DNA from: Stutzerimonas kunmingensis | Lineage (GTDB): Bacteria > Pseudomonadota > Gammaproteobacteria > Pseudomonadales > Pseudomonadaceae | Length of the DNA: 64,000 bases | Assembly: GCF_014764705.1 (NCBI RefSeq) | Contig: NZ_JACXXG010000012.1 | Location: 1-64,000 of the forward strand | Direction: 5' to 3' | Notes under the pieces: model-generated | The model's database searches: none | The model's input: the letters and a program-made list of their open reading frames with translations, nothing else | What the model was told of the DNA's origin: nothing | Part shown: one piece after another, positions 45,741 to 60,920 of the stretch | Layout: each line of letters begins with the position of its first letter | Position numbering within the stretch: position 1 is the first letter of the stretch | Position numbers and translations under genes: made by a program

Positions 45741-48700
45741 ATGCCTGTTTCCTTCGTCCATCTACGTCTGCATACCGAGTACTCGCTGGTCGATGGGCTG
45801 GTTCGGGTCAAGCCGCTGATCAAGGCGGTCGCGGCAGGTGGCATGCCGGCAGTGGCGGTGACCGACATGAGCAATATGTGCTCGCTGGTCAAGTTCTATA
45901 AAGCCGCGCAGGGCGCCGGCATAAAGCCGATTTGCGGTGCCGATATCTGGATGGCTGGTTGTGACGAGGACGGTCCTCTCAGCCGCTTGACCTTGCTGGC
46001 GATGAATCCCAAGGGGTATCGCAATCTCACCGAGTTGATCTCTCGCGGCTGGACCGAAGGCCAGCGCAACGATCTGGTGATCATCGAGCGCGACTGGGTC
46101 AAGCAGGCCGCCGAAGGTGTGATCGCCTTGTCTGGCGCCAGGGAGGGAGAGGTCGGCCAGGCGCTGCTCAATGGCGACGAACCACTGGCCGAATCGCGTC
46201 TGGCTGAATGGCGCGATGTGTTTGCCGATCGCTTCTACCTGGAAGTTCAGCGCACCAGCCGGGTCAATGACGAAGAGTATCTGCACGCTGCAGTCGCGCT
46301 CGCCGAGCGCAGCGGTACGCCGCTGGTCGCGACGAACGACGTGCGTTTCCTCAAGCAGGAAGACTTCGAGGCCCACGAGACCCGCGTATGCATCGGTGAA
46401 GGCCGAACTCTGGACGATCCGCGGCGGCCGCGTACCTACTCTGATCAGCAGTATCTGAAGACTCCGGCAGAGATGGCCGAGCTGTTCAGCGACCTCCCCG
46501 AGGCGCTGGAAAACACCGTCGAGATCGCCAAGCGCTGCAACATCGAAGTGCAGTTGGGTACCTACTTCCTGCCGAACTTCCCCGTGCCCGAGGGCATGAC
46601 CATCGACGACTACCTGCGTCAGGTGTCGTTCGAAGGGCTGGAAGAACGCCTTGAGGTGCTGCTACCCAAGGACACTCCTGACTACGAGGCGAAGAAGCAG
46701 GTCTACATCGATCGCCTTGAGTTCGAGCTGGGCACCATCATCCAGATGGGCTTCCCCGGTTACTTCCTGATCGTTATGGACTTCATCAAGTGGGCGAAGA
46801 ACAACGGCGTACCGGTCGGCCCAGGCCGTGGCTCGGGTGCCGGCTCACTGGTCGCCTACGTGCTGAAGATCACCGACCTCGATCCGCTGGCCTATGACCT
46901 CCTGTTCGAGCGCTTCCTCAACCCCGAACGTATTTCCATGCCCGACTTCGACGTCGACTTTTGCATGGATGGTCGCGACCGGGTCATCGATTACGTGGCC
47001 GAGGCATATGGCCGTAATGCGGTCAGCCAGATCATCACCTTCGGCACCATGGCGGCCAAGGCCGTGGTGCGCGACGTGGCGCGGGTGCAGGGCAAGTCCT
47101 ACGGCCTGGCTGATCGGTTGTCGAAGATGATTCCCTTCGAAGTCGGCATGACGCTGGAAAAGGCCTACGAAATGGAGGAGCCGCTGCGCGACTTCCTCGC
47201 CGTTGACGAGGACGCCCGGGAAATCTGGGAGATGGCGCTCAAGCTCGAAGGTATTACTCGCGGTACCGGTAAGCACGCCGGTGGTGTGGTGATCGCGCCA
47301 ACCAAGCTCACCGACTTCGCGCCGATCGCTTGCGACGAGGAGGGTGGCGGCCTGGTGACCCAGTTCGACAAGGACGACGTCGAGCAGGCCGGTCTGGTGA
47401 AGTTCGACTTCCTCGGCCTGCGGACGCTGACCATCATCAAGTGGGCGCTGGAAACCATCAACCGCGAACAGGCCAAGAAGGGCCTGGAGCCGATCAACAT
47501 CGACTTCATCCCGCTGGATGACAAGCCAACCTACCTGTTGCTGCAGAAGGCCGAGACCACCGCGGTTTTCCAGCTCGAATCCCGCGGTATGAAGGAGTTG
47601 ATCAAAAAGCTCAAGCCCGACTGCCTGGAAGACCTGATCGCACTGGTGGCGCTGTTCCGTCCCGGTCCGTTGCAATCGGGCATGGTGGACGACTTCATCA
47701 ACCGCAAGCACGGGCGTGCCGAAGTCTCCTATCCACACCCGGACTACCAGTACGCCGGGCTGGAGCCAGTGCTCAAGCCCACCTACGGCATCATCCTGTA
47801 CCAGGAACAGGTGATGCAGATCGCACAGGTCATGGCCGGCTATACGCTGGGTGGTGCGGACATGCTGCGCCGCGCCATGGGCAAGAAGAAGCCCGAGGAG
47901 ATGGCCAAGCAGCGCGGTGGTTTCATCGAAGGCTGTTCCAACAATGGCATCGATAAAGAACTCTCAGGCAACATCTTCGACCTGGTAGAGAAGTTCGCCG
48001 GTTACGGTTTCAACAAGTCGCACTCGGCGGCCTACGGTCTGGTTTCCTACCAGACGGCCTGGCTCAAGGCGCACTACCCGTCGCCGTTCATGGCTGCCGT
48101 GCTCTCGGCGGATATGCACAATACCGACAAGGTGGTGATCCTTATCGAGGAATGCCGCAGCATGAAGCTGCGCATCGACCCGCCCGATGTGAACATTTCC
48201 GAGTTCAAGTTCACCGTCAACGATGACGGCCGTATCGTCTATGGCCTAGGTGCAGTCAAGGGCGTGGGCGAGGGGCCGGTCGAGGCCATCGCTGAATGTC
48301 GTGCCGAAGGTGGGTCATTCAAGGACCTGTTCGACTTCTGCGCGCGGATCGACCTGAAACGGGTCAACAAGCGTACCCTTGAGGCGCTGATTCGCTCCGG
48401 TGCGCTGGATCGTCTAGGTCCGTATTTCTTCGAAGAGGTCAAGGCCTATCAGGCCAACATCGACCGCAATCGGGCGGTTTTGCTGGCGGCGATGGAAGAA
48501 GCGGTGCAGGCCGCGGAGCAGACGGCGCGCAGCGCTGAGAGCGGCCACATGGACCTGTTTGGCGGCTTGTTCGCCGAGCCCGAAGCTGACGTCTACGCCA
48601 ACCATCGCAAGGCGCGCGAGCTGTCTCTGAAGGAGCGTCTGAAAGGTGAAAAGGACACCCTAGGCCTCTATCTCACTGGTCACCCGATCGATGAATACGA

Positions 48701-49262
48701 GGGCGAGGTGCGCCGCTTCGCACGCCAGCGCATCGTCGATCTACGTCCGGCGCGTGGCGAGCAGACCATTGCCGGCCTGATCGTCAATCTGCGGGTAATG
48801 AAGAACAAGAAGGGCGACAAGATGGGTTTCATCACCCTGGATGACCGCTCGGGGCGCATCGAGGCGTCACTGTTCGCCGAGGCTTTCAATACTGCTCAGG
48901 CGTTGTTGCAAACCGATGCGCTGGTCGTGGTGGAGGGCGAGGTAAGCAACGATGACTTTTCCGGTGGCCTGCGGCTGCGCGCCAAGCGGGTTATGAGCCT
49001 GGAAGAGGCGCGCACCGGGCTCGCCGAAAGTCTACGGGTCAAGGTCGCTGGTGAAGCGCTCAAGGGTGAGCGCATGCGTTGGCTGGCCGAGGTCTGTGGC
49101 CGTCATCGCGGGGCCTGCCCGATTACGCTGGAATACACCGGTCGCGACGCGCGTGCCCTGCTGCAGTTCGGTGAAGCCTGGCGGATCGACCCGGCCGACA
49201 ACTTGATTCAGGCATTGCGTGACCAGTTCGGACGCGACAACGTCTTCCTGCAATACCGATAG
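45741..49262 (+). CDS. dnaE: DNA polymerase III alpha subunit
   Basis: Catalytic subunit of the main replicase. The 1173-residue protein starts with a PHP domain ([15 protein letters not shown]). The palm carries [14 protein letters not shown] (about 358) and [13 protein letters not shown] (about 401-413, catalytic Asp 402 and 404). The fingers and the beta-clamp region follow, then an OB domain ([22 protein letters not shown]). Normal length for pseudomonad DnaE1. It lies between rnhB and accA. Confidence 0.98.
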   Translation: MPVSFVHLRLHTEYSLVDGLVRVKPLIKAVAAGGMPAVAVTDMSNMCSLVKFYKAAQGAGIKPICGADIWMAGCDEDGPLSRLTLLAMNPKGYRNLTELISRGWTEGQRNDLVIIERDWVKQAAEGVIALSGAREGEVGQALLNGDEPLAESRLAEWRDVFADRFYLEVQRTSRVNDEEYLHAAVALAERSGTPLVATNDVRFLKQEDFEAHETRVCIGEGRTLDDPRRPRTYSDQQYLKTPAEMAELFSDLPEALENTVEIAKRCNIEVQLGTYFLPNFPVPEGMTIDDYLRQVSFEGLEERLEVLLPKDTPDYEAKKQVYIDRLEFELGTIIQMGFPGYFLIVMDFIKWAKNNGVPVGPGRGSGAGSLVAYVLKITDLDPLAYDLLFERFLNPERISMPDFDVDFCMDGRDRVIDYVAEAYGRNAVSQIITFGTMAAKAVVRDVARVQGKSYGLADRLSKMIPFEVGMTLEKAYEMEEPLRDFLAVDEDAREIWEMALKLEGITRGTGKHAGGVVIAPTKLTDFAPIACDEEGGGLVTQFDKDDVEQAGLVKFDFLGLRTLTIIKWALETINREQAKKGLEPINIDFIPLDDKPTYLLLQKAETTAVFQLESRGMKELIKKLKPDCLEDLIALVALFRPGPLQSGMVDDFINRKHGRAEVSYPHPDYQYAGLEPVLKPTYGIILYQEQVMQIAQVMAGYTLGGADMLRRAMGKKKPEEMAKQRGGFIEGCSNNGIDKELSGNIFDLVEKFAGYGFNKSHSAAYGLVSYQTAWLKAHYPSPFMAAVLSADMHNTDKVVILIEECRSMKLRIDPPDVNISEFKFTVNDDGRIVYGLGAVKGVGEGPVEAIAECRAEGGSFKDLFDFCARIDLKRVNKRTLEALIRSGALDRLGPYFFEEVKAYQANIDRNRAVLLAAMEEAVQAAEQTARSAESGHMDLFGGLFAEPEADVYANHRKARELSLKERLKGEKDTLGLYLTGHPIDEYEGEVRRFARQRIVDLRPARGEQTIAGLIVNLRVMKNKKGDKMGFITLDDRSGRIEASLFAEAFNTAQALLQTDALVVVEGEVSNDDFSGGLRLRAKRVMSLEEARTGLAESLRVKVAGEALKGERMRWLAEVCGRHRGACPITLEYTGRDARALLQFGEAWRIDPADNLIQALRDQFGRDNVFLQYR

Positions 49263-49272
49263 AGGGCCGAGG

Positions 49273-49302
49273 CCCGGAAGGTCGCCGATGGCGCTTTCCG
49301 GG
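49273..49302 (+). terminator. Hairpin after dnaE
   Basis: CCCGGAAG (49273-49280) pairs with CTTTCCGGG (49294-49302), 10 bases after the dnaE stop. No T-run. Confidence 0.35.
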
Positions 49303-49444
49303 TCAGGCCCGAACGGCCCGGTGATGACCGGGTCATGGTTCAGAACAATTTTTGTTCGACCTGAATGCGCCCGTCCCGTAAGGTAAGGCGCAAAAAACGG
49401 AACAGCCTCCCGGCCGCCTGGCCGTCGACGCATGACGGATGCCT

Positions 49445-50395
49445 ATGAACCCGAATTTCCTGGATTTCGAACAGCCGATCGCCGACCTGCAAGCCAAGAT
49501 CGAAGAATTGCGCCTGGTTGGTAACGACAACTCGCTGAACATCGGCGATGAGATTGCCCGCCTGCAGGACAAGAGCGAATCGCTCACCGAAAGCATCTTC
49601 GGCAATCTGACCAGCTGGCAGATCGCCCGCCTGGCCCGCCACCCGCAGCGCCCCTACACCCTCGACTACATCAATCACCTGTTCACCGAGTTCGAAGAGC
49701 TGCACGGTGATCGCCACTTCTCCGATGACGCCGCTATCGTGGGCGGTACTGCGCGTCTGGACGGACAGCCGGTGATGATCATCGGTCATCAGAAGGGCCG
49801 TGAGGTGCGCGAGAAGGTACGCCGTAACTTCGGCATGCCGCGCCCCGAGGGTTACCGCAAGGCGTGCCGTCTGATGAAGATGGCCGAGCGCTTCAAGATG
49901 CCGATCCTGACCTTCATCGACACCCCGGGCGCCTATCCGGGTATCGATGCCGAAGAGCGCAACCAGAGCGAGGCAATTGCCTGGAACCTGCGCGTCATGG
50001 CACGTCTGAAGACGCCGATCATCGCCACCGTGATCGGTGAGGGCGGTTCTGGCGGAGCCCTGGCTATTGGCGTCTGCGACCAGCTGAACATGCTGCAGTA
50101 TTCCACCTACGCGGTGATTTCGCCGGAAGGCTGCGCCTCGATTCTCTGGCGCACCGCCGAGAAGGCACCTGAAGCGGCCGAGGCTATGGGTGTGACGGCT
50201 GAGCGTCTCAAGGACCTGGGCATCGTCGACAAGGTGATCCCGGAGCCTCTGGGCGGCGCCCACCGCAATCCTGCCGTCATGGCTGCGGCCATGCGTGAGC
50301 AGCTGAACAGCCAGCTGCATATGCTCAAGTCGCTGGATACCGATGCGCTGCTCGCGCGCCGCTATGAGCGCCTGATGAGCTACGGTATCGCCTGA
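49445..50395 (+). CDS. accA: Acetyl-CoA carboxylase carboxyltransferase alpha subunit
   Basis: With AccD forms the carboxyltransferase that makes malonyl-CoA from carboxybiotin and acetyl-CoA. The 316-residue protein has [17 protein letters not shown] at the start, the [18 protein letters not shown] segment (about 127-144) and [16 protein letters not shown] (about 158-173). I use ATG 49445 (MNPNFLDF), which agrees with relatives; ATG 49439 would add two residues. Confidence 0.97.
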   Translation: MNPNFLDFEQPIADLQAKIEELRLVGNDNSLNIGDEIARLQDKSESLTESIFGNLTSWQIARLARHPQRPYTLDYINHLFTEFEELHGDRHFSDDAAIVGGTARLDGQPVMIIGHQKGREVREKVRRNFGMPRPEGYRKACRLMKMAERFKMPILTFIDTPGAYPGIDAEERNQSEAIAWNLRVMARLKTPIIATVIGEGGSGGALAIGVCDQLNMLQYSTYAVISPEGCASILWRTAEKAPEAAEAMGVTAERLKDLGIVDKVIPEPLGGAHRNPAVMAAAMREQLNSQLHMLKSLDTDALLARRYERLMSYGIA

Positions 50396-50539
50396 TCCGT
50401 CACGCCTGATTCGCGTCTCGATTTCGCCGTTCGGAATCGAGGCGCGTAAGCCAGTGGGTTGATCGCCCCCAACGTCCTATCGCTGCTTCTGCCGCCGGGC
50501 TTTATGCTTGCCGTCAACGCCGGTCATCGAAGCGCTCGT

Positions 50540-51829
50540 ATGTCCCTCGACTCCCTCCTGCTTTCAGCTCTCGCACCTTGGCGTGGTTCACCGACATGGT
50601 GGGTCGCGTTGTCTGGGGGTCTTGATTCGACCGTCCTGTTGCATTTGCTGGTACGGCTCGCTGGACAGCATGAGTTGCCTGCGATTCGCGCGATCCATGT
50701 GCATCATGGTCTGCAAGCCGCTGGTGAGGGCTGGCCGGCGCATTGCCAGGCGATCTGCGACGGTTTAGACGTTCCTTTGCAGATAGTCCGCGTGAAGGTC
50801 GTGCCTGGCGCAAGCCTGGAGCGTGCGGCGCGCGAGGCTCGCTATGAAGCGTTCTCCGAATGCCTGGGGGAGGGCGAGCTGCTCCTGACAGGTCAACACC
50901 GTGACGATCAGGCCGAAACTGTGCTGTTTCGTCTGCTCCGAGGGGCTGGCGTGCGCGGTCTGGCAGCGATGCCGGTGGAGCGGTCGCTAGGTCTGGGCAG
51001 ACTGGTGAGACCGCTTCTCGGCGTATCGCGCATCGAACTCGAGGCGTACGCCCGGCGCAACGCATTACGCTGGGTCGAGGATCCGAGCAATCAGGATCAC
51101 AACTATTCGCGCAATTTTCTGCGCCGCGAGGTCATGCCGCTTTTAAAGCGGCGCTGGCCGCAGGCGGCTTCGAGTATGGCTCGAGCAGCGGCTCATATGA
51201 CTGAAACGCAGCAACTGCTGGACGAGCTGGCGCAACAGGATCTGCTCATTGCGAACACGGCCAGCGCTTTTGAGTGGCTACGCCTGCCCAGCCTTGCGCT
51301 ACCGCCGTTGCGAGCATTGACGCCGGTGCGTCAGCGCAACGCGCTACGTCATTGGCTGGCGAGCTTCACGCTGGCGCCGGATGAGGGTCACTGGGCCGGC
51401 TGGGCGTCGCTGCTGAATGCCCGGCCGGATGCCACGCCGCGATGGTGCTTGGCAGGGGGCGAGCTGCAGCGCACAGGCGAGCGGGTCTGGTGGCTGCCCG
51501 ATAGCTGGCTTGAGCCGGTTGTCGAGCCGATCGACTGGTCGGACCCGTCTACAGCCCTGGAGCTCCCAGGCAATGGCATGCTTCGAGGGGCGGGTGAGCC
51601 ACCTGCCGGTAAACTCCAGGTCCGTTATCGGCACGGTGGCGAGGCGCTTCTCGTGCCTGGCCGCGGCCGGCGCGACCTGAAACGTCTGCTTAACGAGGCT
51701 GGCGTTCCCTATTTTGCGCGCAGTCGTCTGCCGTTGCTTTACTGCAATGATGAACTGATCGGCGTGGCCAATCTGCCACTCCTGCCCGACGGGCGGTTCG
51801 CCCTGTATTGGTGCGTGCCGGACTTCTAA
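50540..51829 (+). CDS. tilS: tRNA(Ile)-lysidine synthetase
   Basis: Modifies cytidine 34 of tRNA-Ile(CAU) with lysine so that it reads AUA. The 429-residue protein has the PP-loop ATP site ALSGGLDSTVLLHLL (about 23-37), HVHHGLQ (about 53-59) and LLTGQHRDDQAETVLFRLLRG (two parts, about 115-135). The helical central domain and a beta TilS C-terminal domain complete it. ATG 50540 is chosen; the frame from 50459 is not conserved. It stands alone, 144 bases after accA. Confidence 0.94.
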   Translation: MSLDSLLLSALAPWRGSPTWWVALSGGLDSTVLLHLLVRLAGQHELPAIRAIHVHHGLQAAGEGWPAHCQAICDGLDVPLQIVRVKVVPGASLERAAREARYEAFSECLGEGELLLTGQHRDDQAETVLFRLLRGAGVRGLAAMPVERSLGLGRLVRPLLGVSRIELEAYARRNALRWVEDPSNQDHNYSRNFLRREVMPLLKRRWPQAASSMARAAAHMTETQQLLDELAQQDLLIANTASAFEWLRLPSLALPPLRALTPVRQRNALRHWLASFTLAPDEGHWAGWASLLNARPDATPRWCLAGGELQRTGERVWWLPDSWLEPVVEPIDWSDPSTALELPGNGMLRGAGEPPAGKLQVRYRHGGEALLVPGRGRRDLKRLLNEAGVPYFARSRLPLLYCNDELIGVANLPLLPDGRFALYWCVPDF

Positions 51830-51976
51830 GTGGTTTGAGCTGATAAGGCCTTTCCGGTAGACTACCCTCCCGTCTCAATACAGCTTCTGCGGTTTCTTCG
51901 AATCCGTGGCAGTTGCGCTATTGCCGCTCGCGAGCAATGGCATCTTCGCTTTCCCCCGGCGGCGCCGGCCGCTTAA

Positions 51977-55794
<3,818 letters not shown>

Positions 55795-55806
55795 TCCGCG
55801 GTACTT

Positions 55807-55838
55807 AAAAAAGGGCGGCGCAAGTCGCCCTTTTTTGT
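55807..55838 (+). terminator. Rho-independent terminator after eno
   Basis: AAAAAAGGGCG and CGCCCTTTTTTG form a stem with an eight-base loop, the T-run being part of it. It separates eno from ftsB. Confidence 0.93.
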
Positions 55839-55927
55839 TTCAATCGCTCCGTGCCCGCGTGCAAACTCTTCGTGCCTCCAGAGCCGTCGCTGTTTGCCAA
55901 TACCCGAATTTCAGCTGAAGTCGTTTC

Positions 55928-56215
55928 ATGCCTTCTATGCGTCGCCCCTACTGGTTGTTCGTCGTACTGATACTGCTGCTGGGTGGTCTGCAGTACCGTC
56001 TCTGGGTGGGCGAGGGCAGCCTGGCTCAGGTCAATGGCCTGAACAAGCAGATCGCCGAACAGCAGGGTGAGAACGAGCGTCTCCTGGAGCGCAATCGAAT
56101 CCTCGAGGCGGAGGTTCTGGAGCTCAAGCAGGGCATGGAGACCGTCGAAGAGCGGGCCCGCCAGGAGCTCGGCATGGTCAAAGAGGGCGAAACCCTCTAT
56201 CAGCTGATCGAATGA
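55928..56215 (+). CDS. ftsB: Cell division protein FtsB
   Basis: Bitopic inner-membrane protein that forms the FtsQLB complex and activates septal cell-wall synthesis. The 95-residue protein has one N-terminal helix (YWLFVVLILLLGGLQYRLWVG) and a leucine-rich coiled coil (LNKQIAEQQGENERLLERNR). ATG 55937 is an alternative start that would remove three residues. ispD starts four bases before its end, as in most gammaproteobacteria. Confidence 0.95.
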   Translation: MPSMRRPYWLFVVLILLLGGLQYRLWVGEGSLAQVNGLNKQIAEQQGENERLLERNRILEAEVLELKQGMETVEERARQELGMVKEGETLYQLIE

Positions 56216-56928
56216 GCCTGCGCGATCAGCCTGCCTTCTGGGTCGTCATCCCGGCTGCCGGCGTCGGCAGTCGTATGCGCGCTGACCGTCCCAAGCAGTA
56301 TCTGTTGCTGGGTGAGCGCAGCATCATCGAACACACCCTCGATTGTTTTCTGGACCACCCGGCACTTGCTGGTTTGGTGGTTTGCATCGCGCCTGACGAT
56401 CCCTACTGGCCGGCGCTGCCCTGCGCTCGCGATGCTCGCGTGCAGCTTGCACCGGGCGGTCGTGAACGTTGCGATTCGGTACTCAGTGGGCTGCAGCGCC
56501 TCGATGAGCTGGGCGCGAATGAGCATGACTGGGTGCTGGTGCACGACGCGGCCCGTCCCAATCTTGCGCGTGAGGATCTGGACAGGTTGCTGGCCGAGTT
56601 GGCCGATGATCCGGTCGGTGGTCTGCTGGCTGTTCCGGCGCGGGACACCCTCAAGCGCGTAGGTCCGGATGGGCGTGTGGTGGAGACGGTGGACCGCAGC
56701 GTCATCTGGCAGGCTTTCACTCCGCAGATGTTCCGCCTGGGCATGTTGTGCGACGCGCTCGAAGCTGCACTCGCCTCCCGTATGCAGGTTACCGACGAGG
56801 CGTCGGCACTGGAGTGGGCAGGTCACTCGCCTAGGGTGGTAGAAGGGCGGGCGGACAACCTGAAGGTCACCCGGCCCGAAGATCTGGAGTGGCTGGCGCA
56901 GCGCTGGAAGACAGACCGCGAGTCTTGA
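56212..56928 (+). CDS. ispD: 2-C-methyl-D-erythritol 4-phosphate cytidylyltransferase
   Basis: Third enzyme of the MEP isoprenoid pathway. The 238-residue protein has the CTP-binding PAAGVGSRMRADRPKQYL (about 14-31), VHDAARPNL (about 108-116) and TDEASALEW (about 195). Its usual partner ispF lies 6.5 kb away here, beyond an accessory cassette. ATG 56212 overlaps ftsB. Confidence 0.97.
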   Translation: MSLRDQPAFWVVIPAAGVGSRMRADRPKQYLLLGERSIIEHTLDCFLDHPALAGLVVCIAPDDPYWPALPCARDARVQLAPGGRERCDSVLSGLQRLDELGANEHDWVLVHDAARPNLAREDLDRLLAELADDPVGGLLAVPARDTLKRVGPDGRVVETVDRSVIWQAFTPQMFRLGMLCDALEAALASRMQVTDEASALEWAGHSPRVVEGRADNLKVTRPEDLEWLAQRWKTDRES

Positions 56929-56961
56929 GAACGGGCAGGGGTTGCCTGCCCGCCATTTACA

Positions 56962-58128
56962 TCAGAAACGATAGATCGCCGCAGCGCCGGTGCCGGTCGG
57001 CATCCGTTCGGTCGGTACCACAACCACGTCTCCACCTTGCTCGAGTGTCCAGATGGTCAGCTCATCCAGCAGGTCGGGTGTGTTGACGTCATCTTCGCTG
57101 GTCGGCGTTGCCGTTCCGTCAGTTTTGTCGACATGGCCGGGAATCTGCCGCTCGGCCTCCACCAGCAAGGTGGCGACCCGGCCTTGGCGGGTGGCCTGAC
57201 CGATATCTTCGAGGTGGTCGGATGCCAGCCCCTGGCCATGGGATGCGCCGAACTGGTTGAGCAAGCCTTCCAGGCGCTTGAGATAGCGCGGCTGCATCAC
57301 CATCCAGCTTTTCTCACGTAGCTCATTGACGCTCAATGCGTTCTGGCCGGTCTCGATGCCCTCCGGCAGCAGGCAGTCATTGTGGCTGAGGCGTCGGAAG
57401 TGCGACTGCTGCTCGGGCAGAGCGGCGAGGATCAGCGGCAGGCCGGATGGGCGCGAGTGATGTTCGGTGATGGCGCGATCGACTTCGCGAAAGTAGCGAT
57501 CACGGTCCCGGTCGATCTCCGCCTGCTTGCCGCTGCCGCCAGCCTCCACCTGCATCGGGTCGCCGCGTTCGCTGGAGCGGCCATAACCCTGGGGAAACCC
57601 ACTTTGACCCTTCTCGGTGAGGTCGCTGCCCAGGGCGTCGGCGAGTGTCCGGGGCACACCGTCGTGCAGCTTCACCTCGTCGAGGGCATCACGGTTGCCC
57701 TCGAACAAGCGTACCGAGTCGCGCGAGAGGCAGAGGATCTGAAAGCGGTCGGCTGACTGTGCAATGCGTACCAGCGGTTTGAGGTGCATGCGCGCGTTGG
57801 CCACGGCCATTTCCGGCACGCTGCGTTGCAGTCGATAGACCTGGAAGTAGTCCTTGGCGGCAAAAGCGGCCAGGCCGTCGAGGCTGTGGTTCCAGAAGTC
57901 ACTGTTGTCGATCAGGGCGTAGAACGGCTCGAGCAGGGTGTGTGCCTTGTCGCCATGGCCTTGCTGCTTGAGTGATTCTTCCAGCTGCTTGACCAGGTGC
58001 TTGAAGCGGATCGGGTCCTGCTGACGCTCGGGAAAGCTGCGATGAGTGGGCTGGTACACGGACAGGCAGGGCCCGTCTCGTTTTGACAGCAGTTTGGTCA
58101 GGGTTTCACGGTCGAGCAGTCGGTTCAT
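56962..58128 (-). CDS. Bacterial archaeo-eukaryotic-type release-factor-like protein (baeRF family 3-like)
   Basis: A 388-residue soluble protein. It opens with LLSKRDGPCLSVYQPTHR, the typical start of baeRF3-type proteins, and LPLILAALPEQQSHFRRLSHN (two parts, about 238-258) and TIWTLEQGGDVVVVPTERMP (about 356-375) recall the eRF1 domain 2 and 3 folds. I see no GGQ peptide-release motif. By comparative genomics these proteins are thought to act on ribosomes, but their activity is unknown. It lies 75 bases downstream of an HPF-like gene on the same strand, which supports a ribosome role. Family naming is from memory. Confidence 0.7.
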   Translation of the reverse strand: MNRLLDRETLTKLLSKRDGPCLSVYQPTHRSFPERQQDPIRFKHLVKQLEESLKQQGHGDKAHTLLEPFYALIDNSDFWNHSLDGLAAFAAKDYFQVYRLQRSVPEMAVANARMHLKPLVRIAQSADRFQILCLSRDSVRLFEGNRDALDEVKLHDGVPRTLADALGSDLTEKGQSGFPQGYGRSSERGDPMQVEAGGSGKQAEIDRDRDRYFREVDRAITEHHSRPSGLPLILAALPEQQSHFRRLSHNDCLLPEGIETGQNALSVNELREKSWMVMQPRYLKRLEGLLNQFGASHGQGLASDHLEDIGQATRQGRVATLLVEAERQIPGHVDKTDGTATPTSEDDVNTPDLLDELTIWTLEQGGDVVVVPTERMPTGTGAAAIYRF

Positions 58129-58203
58129 GCGTGGCCTCCAGTAGCGGTGGTTCGGTCCCTCGCAGAAGTGTCGATGGCGTGCTCATTGGCCATCGAGGGC
58201 CAG

Positions 58204-58518
58204 TCAGTGGCGGTTGAGCTTGTCCAGAACGTGGCTCAGCGCGTGGTTCAGCTTCTCCGCGGCGCCGTTGATTGCCAGGTCCAGCGTTTCGGCCTTGTGG
58301 GTGGCCGAGATGGGGTCGTGACCCTTGACCCTCGCCTCCATCTGGCAGCGCTTGTCATGGGGGCCGCTCTTGCTGCTGTTTTCGTCGTTGAGATGGACCT
58401 CGACTCGGGTCAGGTGATCATCGAAGCGCTCCAGTTCGGTCTCGACCGTGGCCTTCACTCGTTCTTCCAGATCGGCGGTGACGCTGATGCTGTGGTTACT
58501 GTTCACCAGAACCTGCAT
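58204..58518 (-). CDS. HPF/RaiA-like ribosome hibernation protein
   Basis: A 104-residue protein of the sigma-54 modulation/S30AE type. VLVNSNHSISVTADLEERVKATVETELERF gives the beta-alpha start (split at about residue 18), and VEVHLNDENSS with the CQMEARVKGHDPI strand follow. Such proteins bind the decoding centre and silence ribosomes in starvation. The sequence differs from the usual rpoN-linked Hpf, so it is probably a paralogue. ATG 58518 follows AGGAGG. It is the first gene of a likely operon with the baeRF-like gene. Confidence 0.82.
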   Translation of the reverse strand: MQVLVNSNHSISVTADLEERVKATVETELERFDDHLTRVEVHLNDENSSKSGPHDKRCQMEARVKGHDPISATHKAETLDLAINGAAEKLNHALSHVLDKLNRH

Positions 58519-58641
58519 GGTTTCCTCCTGATTGCAGCGCTGCGCTCGTCCAGCGCGGGCGGCTCGAAGAGCAGCAGCTACAGGGTACGACGTGGGGGAT
58601 TAAGGCGGGTTCCGCGTCATTAGAGGCGTCTGACGCGCGGT

Positions 58642-59553
58642 TCAGTGCCCGTTCCGGTCGCCGGTCCTGGCGTACTCCGAACGCTTGGCAAGACCGGTCT
58701 TGAGGGCCTCGACCAAGAGCCGAACTTTCGGTAGCGGGTAGCGCCGTTGCGGGTAAACCGCCCACACGGCGGTATCTGGCGGCTGATTGCTTTCCAGTAG
58801 CGAAACCAGCTCGCCTCGAAGCAGCGGCTCTTGCACGTAGTAGTCCGGCAGCTGGCACAGGCCAAAGCCACGCAGGGCTGCATCCAGCACCGCCTCGCCA
58901 CTGTTGCAGCGCCAGTTGCCGCTGGGCTTGAAGTGCTGCTCGCGGCCCTCGATCTGAAACGACCAGATGTCGCTCGTGCCGATCAGGCAGTTGTGTCGCG
59001 CCAGCTCCGACAGGGTGTGTGGCCGTCCGTAGCGTTCCAGGTAGCTCGGTGCAGCGCACAGATACATTGCTCGCGGCGCGATGCGGGTGGCGACCAGGCG
59101 CGACTCGCCGAGTTTGCCGAGGCGGATGGCCAGGTCGTAGCCCTCCTGAACCAGATCGAGGGTGCGGTTGGACAGCTCGATATCGACGCGCAGTTGCGGG
59201 TGCTGGGCCATGAATTCGTTCACCAGCGGCACGATGAAGCGCTCGCCATAGGCCACTGCAGCGGTCATACGTAACAGCCCGGTCGGTGCGCTGTGCAGAT
59301 CGCTGATGGCCAGAAAGGCTTCGTCACGTTCCTCGATCAAGCGCTGGCAGCGGGTGAAGAAGGTATGCCCGGCCTCGGTCAGCGAGACGCGGCGGGTGGT
59401 GCGATAGAGCAAACGCGCTTGCAGGCGTTCTTCAAGGCGCGCGACCTGTCGGCTGACATGCGAGGACGAAACCCGCAGCTGCTCAGCGGCGCGCATGAAG
59501 CTGCCGCATTCGGCGACAGCCACGAATTCGTCAAGGCCTTCCCAGCGGCTCAT
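58642..59553 (-). CDS. gfnR: LysR-type regulator of formaldehyde detoxification (GfnR-like)
   Basis: A 303-residue LysR protein. The N-terminal HTH (DEFVAVAECGSFMRAAEQLRVSSSHVSRQV, split near residue 20) and the effector domain (LLRMTAAVAYGERFIVPLV; RMGFGLCQLP-like GFGLCQLPDYYV) are clear. It is divergent from frmA with 163 bases between starts, the arrangement of GfnR, the activator of glutathione-dependent formaldehyde neutralisation in P. aeruginosa. ATG 59553 (MSRWEG) has a GGAG site; the longer start at 59580 adds nine residues. Confidence 0.85.
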   Translation of the reverse strand: MSRWEGLDEFVAVAECGSFMRAAEQLRVSSSHVSRQVARLEERLQARLLYRTTRRVSLTEAGHTFFTRCQRLIEERDEAFLAISDLHSAPTGLLRMTAAVAYGERFIVPLVNEFMAQHPQLRVDIELSNRTLDLVQEGYDLAIRLGKLGESRLVATRIAPRAMYLCAAPSYLERYGRPHTLSELARHNCLIGTSDIWSFQIEGREQHFKPSGNWRCNSGEAVLDAALRGFGLCQLPDYYVQEPLLRGELVSLLESNQPPDTAVWAVYPQRRYPLPKVRLLVEALKTGLAKRSEYARTGDRNGH

Positions 59554-59635
59554 GGGTTCTCCGGTGTCAGATTCCAGCAAGCGGGTTGCAAAGATCCTAA
59601 CGTGATGAGCGCCGATTGTCCCTCAACAGCAATAA

Positions 59636-60832
<1,197 letters not shown>

Positions 60833-60836
60833 TCCC

Positions 60837-60904
60837 AGGGTGGATAACGCCGTCGCCAGACAGCTTGTCCACCTCGACCGGTGGAGGCCCGCGCGGTTTC
60901 CACC
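60837..60904. repeat. REP-like paired stem-loops between frmA and fghA
   Basis: GGTGGATAA (60839-60847) nearly pairs with TTGTCCACC (60865-60873), and GGTGGA (60880-60885) pairs with TCCACC (60899-60904). A similar GGGTGGATGACG occurs at 61766-61777 just after fghA. These look like REP-type intergenic repeats of Pseudomonas, some degenerate, and the position between two genes of one operon fits transcript stabilisation. Confidence 0.45.
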
Positions 60905-60920
60905 TTCGCGAGGCCTGTAC

